Part shown: piece after piece, positions 34,691 to 45,017 of the stretch | Position numbering within the stretch: position 1 is the first letter of the stretch | How the letters are laid out: the number at the start of each line of letters is the position of its first letter | NCBI GenBank assembly: GCA_030159075.1 | Contig: BROG01000638.1 | Location: forward strand, 248,001-312,000 | Source: Atrina japonica | Taxonomy: Eukaryota; Mollusca; Bivalvia; Pterioida; Pinnidae | Length of the DNA stretch: 64,000 nt | Direction of reading: 5' to 3' | The notes under the pieces: model-generated | Databases searched by the model: none | Seen by the model: the letters and a program-made list of their open reading frames with translations, nothing else | What the model was told of the DNA's origin: nothing | Position numbers and translations under genes: made by a program

Positions 34691-35706
34691 ATTGGTCAGA
34701 TGAATGAAAAATACATTGTCTGGAGAAATGTTTTGTCAATTTTGAATTTTAGGGTCCATAGTAAATTAATTTCATCTGATGCTTTTGCGAAAATACAATC
34801 ATTATGGTCGCCTCTTTGACAAGATTTGTTAAATATAAGTCCAAGATGCTTATGTTCTGAAACTTCCTGTATAGGTACATTATTCATTAAAAGCGGTGGG
34901 TGGTTTATCTGGGATATTTTAGGAGTAATAAGAAGGATTTCAGTCTTCTGAGGATTAGAATTAACCAACTATTTGTTTGACCACTCGTAGATTTTATCCA
35001 GATTCTCAAGTATTATATAAATGTGTCGTCGGCAAATAGTTTTATGTTACAACCTACTTCTAGAACTATATCATTGATAAAGACATGAAGGAAAAGAGGT
35101 CCAAGGATAGATCCCTGGATACTCCGGTATTTATTGATATAATCCTTTACCATTTAAAGGAACTTTTTACGTAAGGATAAGTAATTTTAACACCAATTTC
35201 AGAACTTACCCCTAATTCCCAAATTTTTGAGTTTGTAAATTAATCCCTGGTGCCACGCGCGGTCAAACGCTTTACTAATGTCGAAAAATACTACCCGGAT
35301 TTCTTTTCCAGTATCTGAAGCTTTTGAAAATCCATTATTCAAATACAATAATTAATTTACCGTGGAGTCTCCTTTTGTGAAACTTGACTGATGTGGAGAT
35401 AGTAATATAAAATTATTAATATACACGTGAACACATTTTTCAAAGATTTTCCCTTATGTACTTAGAAATAGATAGCTAATTTTCTGCTTTGCTTGGATAT
35501 TTTTTATGTATAGATACGACATAAGTCATTTTCCAAGAAGTGGGAAACTATTTCTGCTTCAGCGATAAAGTAAAGTGTCTACATAGATGCAGTGATAAAA
35601 TATCTGCGACTTATTTTAGAATTTGGGACTAATTAAGTCAGATCCTAGAGCTTTATTTGTATCCAGAAATTTTAAAACAACATTTACATCTGTATCGGTT
35701 ATAATC

Positions 35707-35812
35707 ACATCTTGGTTTCTAGAGGTCCGTGTTTGTACATTTTTACCGGATTTGTATCTGTGTCCTGGGCATTCTATTGATTTATACTTTGGTATCTGAA
35801 ATTTCTAATATC
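35707..35812 (+). mobile_element. Penelope-like 3' end nested in the LINE
   Basis: CTTGGTTTCTAGAGGTCCG, TACCGGATTTGTATCTGTGTC and TTTATACTTTGGTATCTGAA are the last ~105 bases of family A, in plus orientation. They split the LINE ORF2 between its VNSYHPFDTSDI and TDVNVVLKFLDTNKALGSD segments, so this insertion is younger than the LINE. Confidence 0.88.
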
Positions 35813-36229
35813 TGAGGTATCAAAAGGGTGGTAAGAGTTTACATCGTTTACAGAATTTTTCACATATTTTATCGAAGTAGCTTCTTCTGGTCTTCCTTAG
35901 ATTATTTACAATAGTGTTTCGAATTTTCTGAAATTTTTACTATAGATATTCACTATTCGTTTCTTTTGCTTTTCTTCTTAATCTATCTCTTTTCCTCATT
36001 AACGTTTTAATTTTATTATTAAGCCATGGTAAATCTTCTTGTGGTATTGTTATAAGTTTATTTTGAATACATTTAGACGCAGCTGAGAATAACGATTCTG
36101 TAAGATGAGAAACACAAAAGTCGATAGTATTGCTTTCATTCACGATACAGTCCCAGTTTAGATTTGACAACTCAGATCAGAAAGTCTCCATTTACGTACA
36201 ACCATACTCGTCGTTTGAATGTTGAGGAT

Positions 36230-36425
36230 TTCGCTTTATTTATCTTAACTAAATATTATAAACATAATACCAAAGTTATAATGCTCAAGACGATATCGTT
36301 TCTGTCAATTAGACTTCATCAAATGAGCTCCAATTTGAAAAGTATGTGTTTTGTTCTAAAGATAAAGTGGTATCATACAAGGCCAAATAATATCTATATA
36401 AGTATAGCCGAAGCTAACAATAGGA
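36230..36425. repeat. Block shared with 48340-48510, inside the LINE
   Basis: The reverse complement of 36240-36425 matches 48340-48505 (CCTTGTATGATACCA, CTTTAGAA, AAATTGGAGCT, GCATTATAACTTTGGTATTA). In the LINE it separates the YHCPIVSF segment from the RRVWLYVNGDF segment, which I would expect to be closer together. Either a small nested insertion or a variable part of the LINE itself. Confidence 0.6.
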
Positions 36426-37429
36426 CAGTGATACCTGATATTTACATCGAGAAAAGGATCACTACAAAGAGCAGATAGGTTAGGATTATTAGTAACAAAA
36501 AGATCAAGTAGAGTTTCTGTATTTTCGGAGAAAGGTGAGTTAGCCCTAACGTCTGGATAATTTTTCTAAATTTTTGGTTCGAATAATTTAGGAGATATCC
36601 GTTGAAATCACCACATATGTTTATATTGTTATACCAGTATCTAGTGCTGGTTCAAACGATTCCTCCATTAGATTCCATATATATTCTTCTATAAAGTTCT
36701 AGAAGGTTCTATAAAAATACCTATTAATACAACTGTATTTTTAAGTCTAATATCAATCCAAACACACTCTAACCCATTTACTTCTAGGTCGTGCCTTCTT
36801 TTACCGTAAATTGAATTTCAAATGTACACTTTAACTTCACCACCTTCACCACGATCAGTTCTGTCATTTCTAAAATTTACATCAAACCCGTAGAAAGCTA
36901 TTTCAGAATTGGGAATTTCGTTACTTTCAGAAAACAAAACATCGAAGTGAGATAGATTTGCATTTAATACATCACGTTTGAGCAATAAACTTTGTACATT
37001 AAGGTGCATTATAGATAAGATCACCATAACATCAACTAAGTTTGACAATAGATCGGAGTCGTTTGAGTGGTCTGCGTTTCTTGGATATGGACCGGGCTTT
37101 GGGTGCACATCCCCAGATATTGCAAGAAGTATAGTTATAAAATGTTGAGATGTAAGACAAGTAGGTGTCTCATGGTTTACATAAATGGACGGATTATTTA
37201 TTAACATGTAGAAATTAGAATTATTTCCATTTACAAGGGTAGAACAAGTTAAGTTTTAGCCACCACAAGAATGTGCATAGAAAGTACGTGTAACAATAGT
37301 AATATAATAGGTACCGACTTTGGTAATTGGGCTACGAATAACACCGAAGTTGTAAACATAATGACTTGAATAATTAGCCTTGTGATGCACTGTCGTTCTT
37401 GGCGTCACAAATGTTGGATTGAAGGTTTA

Positions 37430-38275
37430 GGAGGCGCGCCTAGCTTGCAGGGCAGCGTTATCAGTTCCTCAGTCGTTGCGACTTGGTGTTTGTGCTCTGT
37501 GTGGTAGATCAAAAATAATTTCCTATCCCAGTGGAACGTAGATGTTGCTCGGCAACTTTTAACTATTTTCCTTGCTTCTGAAGCAACCTTAACCTAGTTG
37601 TGGGTTAGGTCTTGATTGACCCATACCCCTTGAGATTCTTCCATGTAATGTAATTTTTTAATCTTACTCTCCTTCAGGAGTCGATGATAGATATTTTCTT
37701 TGTGACTTTTGCTATGATAGGGCGAGGTTTGCCTTGCACGAACGGTCCCATTCTTTATGACACTACGAGTTCAGTTTTTGTAGTGGGATAGTAAGCTTTT
37801 CACATATATCTAGGACGACTTTATCAGTGTCCCCCTTGTTCTCTGGCATCCAAAAAATACTGACACAGTTCTTCCGACTGTACATTTCTAACTCATCAAT
37901 GCGTTTAGTATGTTCTTTGTTTTGTTTTTTTGGTTTTTTTTGCATAGATCACCATAGGCTTCACATATAGGGGTTACCCTCGAGTCCAAATAAAACCAAA
38001 AATTAAATTCCTGCATCATAGTAGAACATTGACAATTTTATTCGGGGTTGGGTCTGGTATATTGGGATGACCTGGGGAGTGGGGTTAGTGGTGGGTCCCG
38101 TCGGGCAATAGAAGAATTTGGTACTGCTGTACTCGGCATATCTGCTACCATGCCGAACCCTGGCACAAATTGATAGGATTGTGGACACGGTCCTGAAACA
38201 GGAGCTAGGTGTGACTGTAAGGGGGCGTGGAAGGAGGGGTACGGATACGGTACGCTGGCATTGTTGCAATCGTTG
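37430..38275 (-). pseudogene. LINE ORF1 remnant (coiled-coil/RRM type)
   Basis: Minus strand, just upstream of ORF2. From 38275 a Pro-rich N-terminal part reads SVPYPYPSFHAPLQSHLAPV and SSQYTRPNPE. ORF 37945-37763 reads KRIDELEMYSRKNCVSIF, then PENKGDTDKVVLDICEKL, the hallmark of LINE ORF1 proteins with a coiled coil followed by an RRM-like fold. Downstream (about 37690-37440) are LLKESKIKKLHYMEESQGVW, VKVASEARKIVKSCRATSTF and HWDRKLFLIYHTEHKHQV, a typical C-terminal domain. Frameshifts and a stop after DLTHN break it. ORF1 proteins bind element RNA. Together with ORF2 the element spans about 3.6 kb. Confidence 0.82.
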
Positions 38276-39024
38276 ATAGAACTCTTTTTGGGGCTTTATC
38301 TTTTCAATAGTTGTACATCAATAAGAATCCAAAATGCTTCCAGTGATTGCATAATTCACAGGGTAAACGACTGATTGATTTGCATTATCAATATTGAATA
38401 AATCTAAACGCCTTCGATTGCCCATCATTAATCAACGGAGTCCGCCCGGGCATTACGTACAGTACACTAGAACAAGATTCTATTGTGTAATAGAGCACTG
38501 ATATACAGTTGTATCTTAAAAATAGTACCACATGCAATATATTTAATTCTTTTTCTAAGGCATATAGCACACATGAGCTACGAATATTATCTATTGTTAT
38601 TATTACCAGGCGATGCATTAAAATTCAAAACGAAGTATAGTGGAGCTATAACGTAATTTGCTAGAATAGTTCGTTGTATACATATAAATTAGAAGTTAAC
38701 CCTTTCAACGCTACAAACCATAATACGCTAGTCTTAAACAATAGGAAAGAGCATGCCACTTAAATAATCAGGGTTGAAAAGGTTACATGAAGACCATTCA
38801 TTCTTCGTTATATGCGCGTATAGGATGATGGTGTTACTTCATTGGATTCCGAGTCTGTGTTTGAAACATGACAACTTAAGTATACAAATATGTGTTCAAC
38901 TGGTGTAATTTACATTCTGGAACCATGTTCAAATTCCCACAGTATACGATATATCGAAAACTGATTGGCGATTTGATGTGTGAGTATTTGTGAATATTAA
39001 ATAACATAAAATGAGTCATAAAAG
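38276..39024. other. Intergenic, nothing recognised
   Basis: May include the LINE 5' untranslated part near 38280, but I cannot define it. A 76-codon minus ORF has no support. Confidence 0.4.
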
Positions 39025-39318
39025 ACAACATTACATACCATATGTTTTATATCTTATCGTTTTAACCACATTACATAACATATGTTTTATATCTTATCGT
39101 TTTACCCACAAAACTGATAACAACATTACATACCATATGTTTTATATCTTATCGTTTTACCCACAGAACTGATAACAACATTACATACCATATGTTTTAT
39201 ATCTGATAACAACATTACATACCATATATTTTATATCTTATCGTTTTACCCACAGAACTGATAACAACATTACATACCATATGTTTTATATCTTATCGTT
39301 TTACCCACAAAACTGATA
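39025..39318. repeat. ~54-bp minisatellite (about 6 units)
   Basis: Units carry ACAACATTACATACCATATG, TTTTATATCTTATCG and TTTTACCCACA; one unit is shortened (near 39195-39210) and the first lacks the CTGATAACAACA link. Very similar units, suggesting recent expansion. Confidence 0.9.
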
Positions 39319-40027
39319 CTCATATAAATAACGGAAATTGGGTCTAATTTCCTGTGTTTAAACTCATAAAAATTAAGTTCTATGTAATTGAATTATCCTG
39401 TATATGCTACTTTGATATCAATTAAGGCCGACAAAGATCACGTTACACACATAATTTGCGTGTAGGTTATATACCTGACATCAGAACCTGCTGAGATAAT
39501 GACCTGAATACATATACAATAAATAGAAGAGTTAACGTCAAAATTTAACTGTCACGCCAGATACAAGTTTAATTTGGTAGTGTTTCTTTGAACTAGTCTT
39601 TTCACTATCTGACTCACTGATGATATACAAATTTGACATCTAAAATGGATTAATTACCTCAATTACAACACCTTAGCTACTTATATCAAAGTTCATACGG
39701 AAATAATTATAATGGCCTCTTTATATTGGCGTAGTTTAATAATAGAGTGGAGTATTGCAGCAGGGTCACTTTTTGGAATACCAAAATTTCGTATTATTCA
39801 AATCTGCTTTTTTAAGGGCCATGAGATGGAGACGCACAATTCGATAATAAAATTATGATATATCTAAGTATGATCTACCAATAAAATTAACAAAATAATA
39901 AGGGTATAGTAAACGTTTTAATCTGTATTTATTCAAATTGTCTATAACGACAAAACACAATAGTATTGGTATTCCATTTTATTTAGAATGGAACACGATA
40001 ACTGATTATACATGAAATCTATAATAA
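39319..40027. other. Intergenic, nothing recognised
   Basis: AT-rich DNA with no supported feature. Confidence 0.4.
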
Positions 40028-40115
40028 ACGGTGTTTCAAAAAGCATGTCCCAACTTCAAATGTTCATAATTTTGCACAGAGACAAGTTAATTTAAGATCA
40101 ATAGAAAAATAATTT
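40028..40115. mobile_element. Possible Tc1/mariner-type terminal fragment
   Basis: GGTGTTTCAAAAAGCATGTC with AACTTCAAATGTTCATAA resembles the terminal regions of mariner-type elements, which often begin with a GGTGTTTCAAAA-like string. No second terminus or transposase lies nearby. Weak. Confidence 0.25.
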
Positions 40116-40163
40116 AGTTGAAAATCTATTATCAATTAAACCAAAACTCTATGTTAGGTCAGA

Positions 40164-40264
40164 ACTATGATTCTACACATATATACACTGAAGTTGATAT
40201 AAAAAAATGCTGGAATTTCTAATAGACAATATATTTGTAATCTTCGGAGACGTGGTCTTTCAAC
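40164..40264 (+). pseudogene. Penelope-like RT fragment, left of the LTR element
   Basis: Plus-strand family A: GATTCTACACATATATACAC (DSTHIYTE), GCTGGAATTTCTAATAGACA (LEFLIDN) and CGGAGACGTGGTCTTTCAAC (GDVVFQ). It stops where the LTR begins and continues, after a deletion of the catalytic part, at 42393. A small insertion of A gives a frameshift. Confidence 0.82.
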
Positions 40265-40268
40265 AAAA

Positions 40269-40760
40269 TATCACCGTGCTAAATTGACATTTTAGGCTGA
40301 AAATTATAATTTGTGATATTTGGACTTTTTATCTAAAAGTAATTTCAAATAAGTGTACATAATATTATTGTTTTTTCCATTTTACATTTCAAAGTGAGAA
40401 ATTCCATTAGCATCTATTGTGACTGTAATCTATGAAACAACACATTTAATATCTTCAATAGAGAGCGACCATGAGTGTTACCTGTCACCACAAGTTAATA
40501 CTTCCTGTGTGGACAGGTGGGAATACTTTGTTTAATTGCTCAAGTGATTAAAGAACAATTACACGCGATAATCATAGTACTATATATTTTGTACATTGGT
40601 ATTTTAGTCAGTTAGGATTTAGGCCTTTGTATGGAAGCACGGGTGTGATTTAGGAATTTCCTGAATCCGCCTACCATCAGTTAGAAATTAAAATCATCTT
40701 TATGTTTTAAGAAACCTTCATCGCCTTCCTTTTAACGACCACAAATTTACCGTGGTTATA
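40269..40760 (+). repeat. Left long terminal repeat (492 bp)
   Basis: Same length as the right copy; the eight differences are seven transitions and one transversion. Carries TATATATTTTGTACATTGG, a possible TATA region about 290-310 bases from the start. Not proven. Confidence 0.87.
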
Positions 40761-40762
40761 AT

Positions 40763-40780
40763 TGGTGTTAGAATCCGGGG
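40763..40780 (+). other. Primer-binding-site candidate
   Basis: TGGTGTTAGAATCCGGGG starts two bases after the left repeat. LTR elements prime reverse transcription from a host tRNA 3' end, complementary to TGG-. The sequence resembles Leu-type sites (TGGTGTCAG-) but does not match exactly; tRNA identity is unresolved. Confidence 0.6.
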
Positions 40781-40882
40781 TATCCACTTTTTAGCTGGAT
40801 ACACTTTCCTATCTGTACCACAGACAGAAAAGCGAGTTCGAAATTCCCCACAGCATTTCTAAAACTGGAAATTACGACCAGA

Positions 40883-41590
40883 ATGCAGAATAACTACAAC
40901 AGATATACTGGAAAACCTGTGTATAGACAAACTCCGTGTTTCCGGATGTTACTGGGAACGGCATTTAGGATACATTGTGAAAACACTTTTTCGGGATGTT
41001 ACAGGTGCGGAAAACCATTCCTACGAAATCACCTATTCTCGTGTAGTGCCAAACAGTCATATTGTTTCAAATGTGGAAAACTTGGACATCTTGCGAAATG
41101 TTGTTTTTCTGTGTCCAGTGCTGCCTTACCACGTGAGCATAATCATCGTCAGTGTAAGTCTGTAGCGGTTGTGGAATCGACGCAAAAGATCAAAGAACAA
41201 CGTAAAAAGCCCAAGTCCAGTGCCAAAAGGAGACGGGATAAAGTAAGAATTCAAAATTTTGTTGAAAAGAAACAAAATATGCAGAATTTTCCGTTTTATG
41301 GATTAGACAGTAAAGACCTTATCAACGTGTGCAAATCGAATTCATCTCAACAACAGACGATTACTATTCAGAAACAACTACGGAAGCTTATAATTGAAAA
41401 CGAAAAATTGAAATTTGAAAATAGTCATCTTCACAGAGAATCCAAAAACTTATCAAAATCAAACCAGGGACTAATCAGAGAAACCGAAAATCTACAGACA
41501 CTTGTACTGCACTGCAAAAGGGTCTCAACACATACAAAAATCAAAAGGACTGTATTTATTAACATCAGAAAATTCAGTACTAAATTCTAA
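40883..41590 (+). CDS. Zinc-knuckle, coiled-coil gag-like protein (frame 1)
   Basis: 235 codons in the LTR element. Residues 39-54 form a variant knuckle (Cys39, Cys42, His50, Cys54) and 61-74 a canonical CX2CX4HX4C knuckle (Cys61, Cys64, His69, Cys74), as in retroelement nucleocapsid proteins that bind RNA. A strongly basic stretch (about 100-125, KKPKSSAKRRRDKVR) follows, then a heptad-like coiled coil from about 160. The frame ends in KRVSTHTKIK and a TAA, while a coiled coil of the same style continues in another frame at 41502-41849. This suggests either one extra base near the AAAAGGG at 41516-41522 or a translational frameshift. No capsid (CA) domain is recognisable. The protein would probably package its own RNA with helper enzymes; that is inference. 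Confidence 0.7.
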   Translation: MQNNYNRYTGKPVYRQTPCFRMLLGTAFRIHCENTFSGCYRCGKPFLRNHLFSCSAKQSYCFKCGKLGHLAKCCFSVSSAALPREHNHRQCKSVAVVESTQKIKEQRKKPKSSAKRRRDKVRIQNFVEKKQNMQNFPFYGLDSKDLINVCKSNSSQQQTITIQKQLRKLIIENEKLKFENSHLHRESKNLSKSNQGLIRETENLQTLVLHCKRVSTHTKIKRTVFINIRKFSTKF

Positions 41591-41849
41591 ACTGTCACAG
41601 TGTGAATCTGCCAACAGAGACCTGAAAGAACATTTTAAGCAACTTTCAGATGAAATTTCAAGTCTAAAATGCGAAAAGGAAAAGCAAAGTCAGGATTTAA
41701 TTAATAACCAATTTACGATTCAAAATTTATCCTCAGAACTTCGGACATTACGTTCAAGATTACAACAGCACCATCAACAACCACAACAACGCATCAATAG
41801 ACGGTTTCAACAAGCACCGCCGATCAGATACAACACAGGATATTTTTGA
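41502..41849 (+). CDS. C-terminal coiled-coil part, other frame
   Basis: The last ~100 codons before the right LTR. It continues the coiled coil (SVLNSKLSQCESANRDLKEH, QLSDEISSLKCEKEKQSQDL) and ends with a Gln/His/Pro/Arg-rich tail (RSRLQQHHQQPQQRINRR). It has no convincing start codon of its own (TTG at 41502) and overlaps the upstream frame by 89 bases, so it is most likely the C-terminus of the same protein, reached by a +1 frame change. The next base run ends only 47 bases before the right LTR. Confidence 0.6.
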   Translation: MYCTAKGSQHIQKSKGLYLLTSENSVLNSKLSQCESANRDLKEHFKQLSDEISSLKCEKEKQSQDLINNQFTIQNLSSELRTLRSRLQQHHQQPQQRINRRFQQAPPIRYNTGYF

Positions 41850-41885
41850 TAATATCTAAGACGCGAGGACGCGTCTTACCCGATC

Positions 41886-41895
41886 GAGGAGGAAA
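41886..41895 (+). other. Polypurine tract candidate
   Basis: GAGGAGGAAA, followed by one C and then the right LTR. It fits the usual position of the plus-strand primer in LTR elements. Confidence 0.65.
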
Positions 41896-41896
41896 C

Positions 41897-42388
41897 TATC
41901 ACCGTACTAAATTGACATTTTAGGCTGAAAATTATAATTTGTGATATTTGGACTTTTTATCTAAAAGTAATTTCAAATAAGTGTACATAATATTATTGTT
42001 TTTTCCATTTTACATTTCAAAGTGAGAAATTCCATTAGCATCTATTGTGATTGTAATCTATGAAACAACACATTTAATATCTTCAATAGAGAGCGACCAT
42101 GAGTGTCACCTGTCACCACAGGTTAATACTTCCTGTGTGGACAGGTGAGAATACTTTGTTTAATTGCTCAAGAGATTAAAGAACAATTACACGCGATAAT
42201 CACAGTACTATATATTTTGTACATTGGTATTTTAGTCAGTTAGGATTTAGGCCTTTGTATGGAAGCACGGGTGTGATTTAGGAATTTCCTGAATCCGCCT
42301 ACCATCAGTTAGAAATTAAAATCATCTTTATGTTTTAAGAAACCTTCATCGCCTTTCTTTTAACGACCACAAATTTACCGTGGTTATA
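41897..42388 (+). repeat. Right long terminal repeat (492 bp)
   Basis: Equal in length to the left repeat with 8 substitutions; followed by AAAAT, which matches the bases at 40265-40269. Confidence 0.87.
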
Positions 42389-42392
42389 AAAA

Positions 42393-42815
42393 TGTCAGCG
42401 TATGGAGTTTATCTTTCACAAATGATCCGATATGACAGGCGGTTCAATATATGAACATTTCATATACAGATGTAAACTACTCACTGACAAATGATTGACA
42501 CAGGGATATCGAAAACTGCGTTTGATGTCAATGTTCTGCCAATTATACGGTCGGTATAATAATTTTGTTTGCGGTTGTTGAGACCTCTGTACCAATTGTG
42601 AAGAGGATTCGTTCCTCACGCATTTCGTGTTTATTTGACTGTGGACTCAGGGCGGGTGTGACTGGTTCGATAGGGGATGCTTACTCCTCCATGGCACCTG
42701 ATTCAACCTTTTAGTTTCCAGAGGTCCATGTTTGTCCATTTTTGCCAGATTTGTATCTATATCCTGGACATCCGAATGATTTATACTTTGGTATTTGAGA
42801 TTTTTGTTTATATAT
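42393..42815 (+). pseudogene. Penelope-like 3' part, right of the LTR element
   Basis: Continues the family A copy at 40164-40264. It begins in AYGVYLSQMIRYD, soon stops, and goes on through GATAGGGGATGCTTACTCCT to the terminus TTTATACTTTGGTATTTGAG at about 42781-42800. The catalytic segment between the two halves is missing, so it was already deleted when, or was lost as, the LTR element inserted. Confidence 0.86.
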
Positions 42816-43204
42816 TTAATAACATCATCGGTTACATCATAATAAATTAGCATTGTTTGGTTTTACAAATGGATAATAAAAGCTTGACGAAACTGAATAT
42901 TAAATTCTAATTTGAGTATATCCAGCATGTCCAAATGACTTTAAAAGGCAATGAGGATTAAAATTAAAGGCTTCCATTGGATACATGTGAAAATGTAAAT
43001 CGTAACTTCCTAGACAGGTTAGAGGTTTTGGTAGAGGAAATGGTGGACATTTGGAATATTAAATTCAAAAATGGCGTTTAAATGATAAATTTCCACAATG
43101 TAAAACGTTAGGTTTGTGGCACAATATTTAATGTGTTTGCATTAAAACTTCTATACAAACAAATGTATATCAAACCATAATTCTAATTATGTTTGACTGA
43201 ACGT
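42816..43204. other. Intergenic, nothing recognised
   Basis: AT-rich DNA between two Penelope-like copies. Confidence 0.4.
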
Positions 43205-43206
43205 TT

Positions 43207-43690
43207 CAGCATATACATAATAAAAAACACAGATACCAAAGTAGTAACTATTAAAAAAAACCTGTATAGAATATAACACTGGACAAGGTCAGACCTCCAA
43301 GAAATTAAGCAATGGTGTCAGGTGTCATGAAGGAGTAAGCTTTTCATGTCGACTAGTCACATTTGCCTTGAGTTCATGGTTGAATTCAAATATAAACAAT
43401 TACGGTATAAATCCTTGTCACAATCGGTAACGACCTATCGAACAGACAACTTAACATTTTAATTTGTAAATCATCAAACAAGATCATTGACCAAATGATT
43501 TGCGAAATACTGACATCACGATTGCTTAGATGTTTGTAATAACGACATATCACTCAGTAGAATGCTAAATAAGCTCTGTGATATATAAACAACATATACA
43601 AACAACAAAGTGAAATTACTCATTTAATGCGGAATGTTGACCGTAGGAAAACGGATATCTCCATGGTTATCGTATGGACTGAGAAAGAGT
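43207..43690 (-). pseudogene. Very old Penelope-like 3' region and RT remnant
   Basis: Landmarks survive in order on the minus strand: CAGATACCAAAGTAG, TCAGACCTCCAAGAAATTAA, GTGTCATGAAGGAGTAAGC, TGTCGACTAGTCACATTTGC, CTTGTCACAATCGGTAACGA, then further on TTGACCGTAGGAAAACGG. Strongly diverged from the other copies; no frame left. Confidence 0.72.
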
Positions 43691-45015
43691 GTGTTGGTTT
43701 TTGAATGTGTTCGTATGACTTTTGAAGGAATTATGTTGATATAGTTTGTTACATTAATGCAAGCTAAGGAAATTGCATTTGAAATCCTCATTCGGAATTT
43801 CCAATGTCGTGCACATTGGGGCCCAATAGTTTAGTTATATGATGACCAATATTAATTATATCAGCGGTACTGGAAATAGAAAACATCAACAAGAAAACCA
43901 CGTAGCTTCTGTCAATACGTTGATTACAAAACTTATGCAATTTCCTTAATATTATATGCTGAAACCAGTTTGAGATGCCTGTTTTCAAATGTCAAACAGA
44001 GATAAAGGAATATTTTTAAGGATATCTAAGTATAAAACTGACATCTTTAATTTGGAATACTGTAAATAATTCTATAACAGTGTCCACAACATGAATCATT
44101 ATAGCATTTCTGTGACTGTTATTATCATGGTATAGAATATATACTCACCATAACATCGAAATTAAACAACAAAGTCAATTAAAGTTGCATGTTTGAAATA
44201 CATTTCATGATTCAGAAACAATCTGTTTTAGAATTTGCCATGAAGAAACCGTTGTTAATTTAGAAGGTTTCTCCGATATTCCCCAAGATGTGTCCATTTA
44301 CTTTATTCGTATATTAAAATATTACTAGAGTTTCAGTGCAAACATAAAGTTAAACAAGAGATGATACAAACTTTACTCGGAAAAAAAAGAAGATGAAAAA
44401 GAAGAAAAATTATAAGAATTATTATTGAATTTATTATTTGTGTGATTAATTGTGAGATAAAGGGAGACGATCTAACAATTACTAAATACACCACAGACAC
44501 TGATTGAAGAAGTTCTTTTACTGGGACCGCCATTGCGGAGTGGTTAGAATATCACCATTTATACCATGGCGTTCACATATTAAATCAACTCTAATTTGTG
44601 TCTCACTTTAGTTATATGTGTAAACATGTTTGCCAGTTTACTTGCATGTTGTCTCTTACCAGTACATCCCATGTAATTGAATTTTCTACCACACCATCAA
44701 CAGATGGTGGCCACGAAAATGTTTCTGAACTGGTTACATTGTCTAAAGGATGCCCACTATTTCCAGTTTAAAGAATGACGGATTTCAATTGCATTTCTCA
44801 CTAAACAGATATCTCCCAACATTTCCTTGAAAGATTTACTTTTCACTGGAAATAAATATACTCCTCAGACAACAATGGTTTACAGATAAAAATTGGTATT
44901 GTAAAAGTAATCAGCAAAAACTTAGGTTTAGCACAATTAGACTTTAACCATAAATATACATGGAAATCACATATATCACCGTATAAAGCTTCATCATGTG
45001 CAGAATACAAACCTG
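43691..45015. other. Intergenic DNA, 1.3 kb
   Basis: A tRNA-head-like string CCATTGCGGAGTGGTTAGAA at 44531 could be a SINE remnant, but no B-box follows. Otherwise nothing recognised. Confidence 0.4.
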
Positions 45016-45017
45016 GT

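Larger units (their letters stand above)
34691..37245 (-). pseudogene. LINE ORF2 (endonuclease + reverse transcriptase), broken
   Basis: Minus-strand non-LTR retrotransposon ORF2. The start of the endonuclease module is in ORF 37207-36818: ISGDVHPKPGPYP (a GDxHPNPGP-type signature typical of APE-type LINEs), then IMHLNVQSLLLKRDVLNANL and FRNDRTDRGEGGEVKVYI. Further down are SENTETLLDLFVTNNPNLSA (about 36520-36460) and PWLNNKIKTLMRKRDRLRRK (about 36030-35970). RT motifs follow: SPHQSSFTKGDSTVN (about 35400-35360), VVFFDISKAFDRAWHQG (about 35300-35245), GSILGPLFLHVFINDI (about 35110-35070), FADDT (about 35035-35022) and HKHLGLIFN (about 34860-34835). Frames change repeatedly and stops are frequent, so it is a fossil. 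It is interrupted at about 35707-35812 and probably at 36230-36425. Jockey/CR1-like by motif style; clade not resolved. Confidence 0.9.
40269..42388 (+). mobile_element. Compact gag-only LTR retrotransposon
   Basis: A 2120-bp element with two 492-bp direct repeats (40269-40760 and 41897-42388) that differ at 8 positions with no indels (about 1.6%). The internal part is 1136 bp. Just inside the left repeat is a primer-binding-site-like TGGTGTTAGAATCCGGGG (40763), and just before the right repeat is a purine-rich GAGGAGGAAA (41886). AAAA (or AAAAT) flanks both ends as a likely target-site duplication. The only coding content is a zinc-knuckle/coiled-coil protein; no protease, RT, RNase H or integrase is present. 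The repeats start TATC and end TATA rather than TG...CA. It sits in a Penelope-like copy. Its enzymes would have to come from another element. Confidence 0.85.

Noticed and set aside
36164..36478. 104-residue plus ORF
   Set aside because: Antisense to the LINE ORF2 remnant and the shared block; no domain.
44525..44560. tRNA or SINE head (CCATTGCGGAGTGGTTAGAA)
   Set aside because: No B-box, acceptor pairing or SINE body follows.
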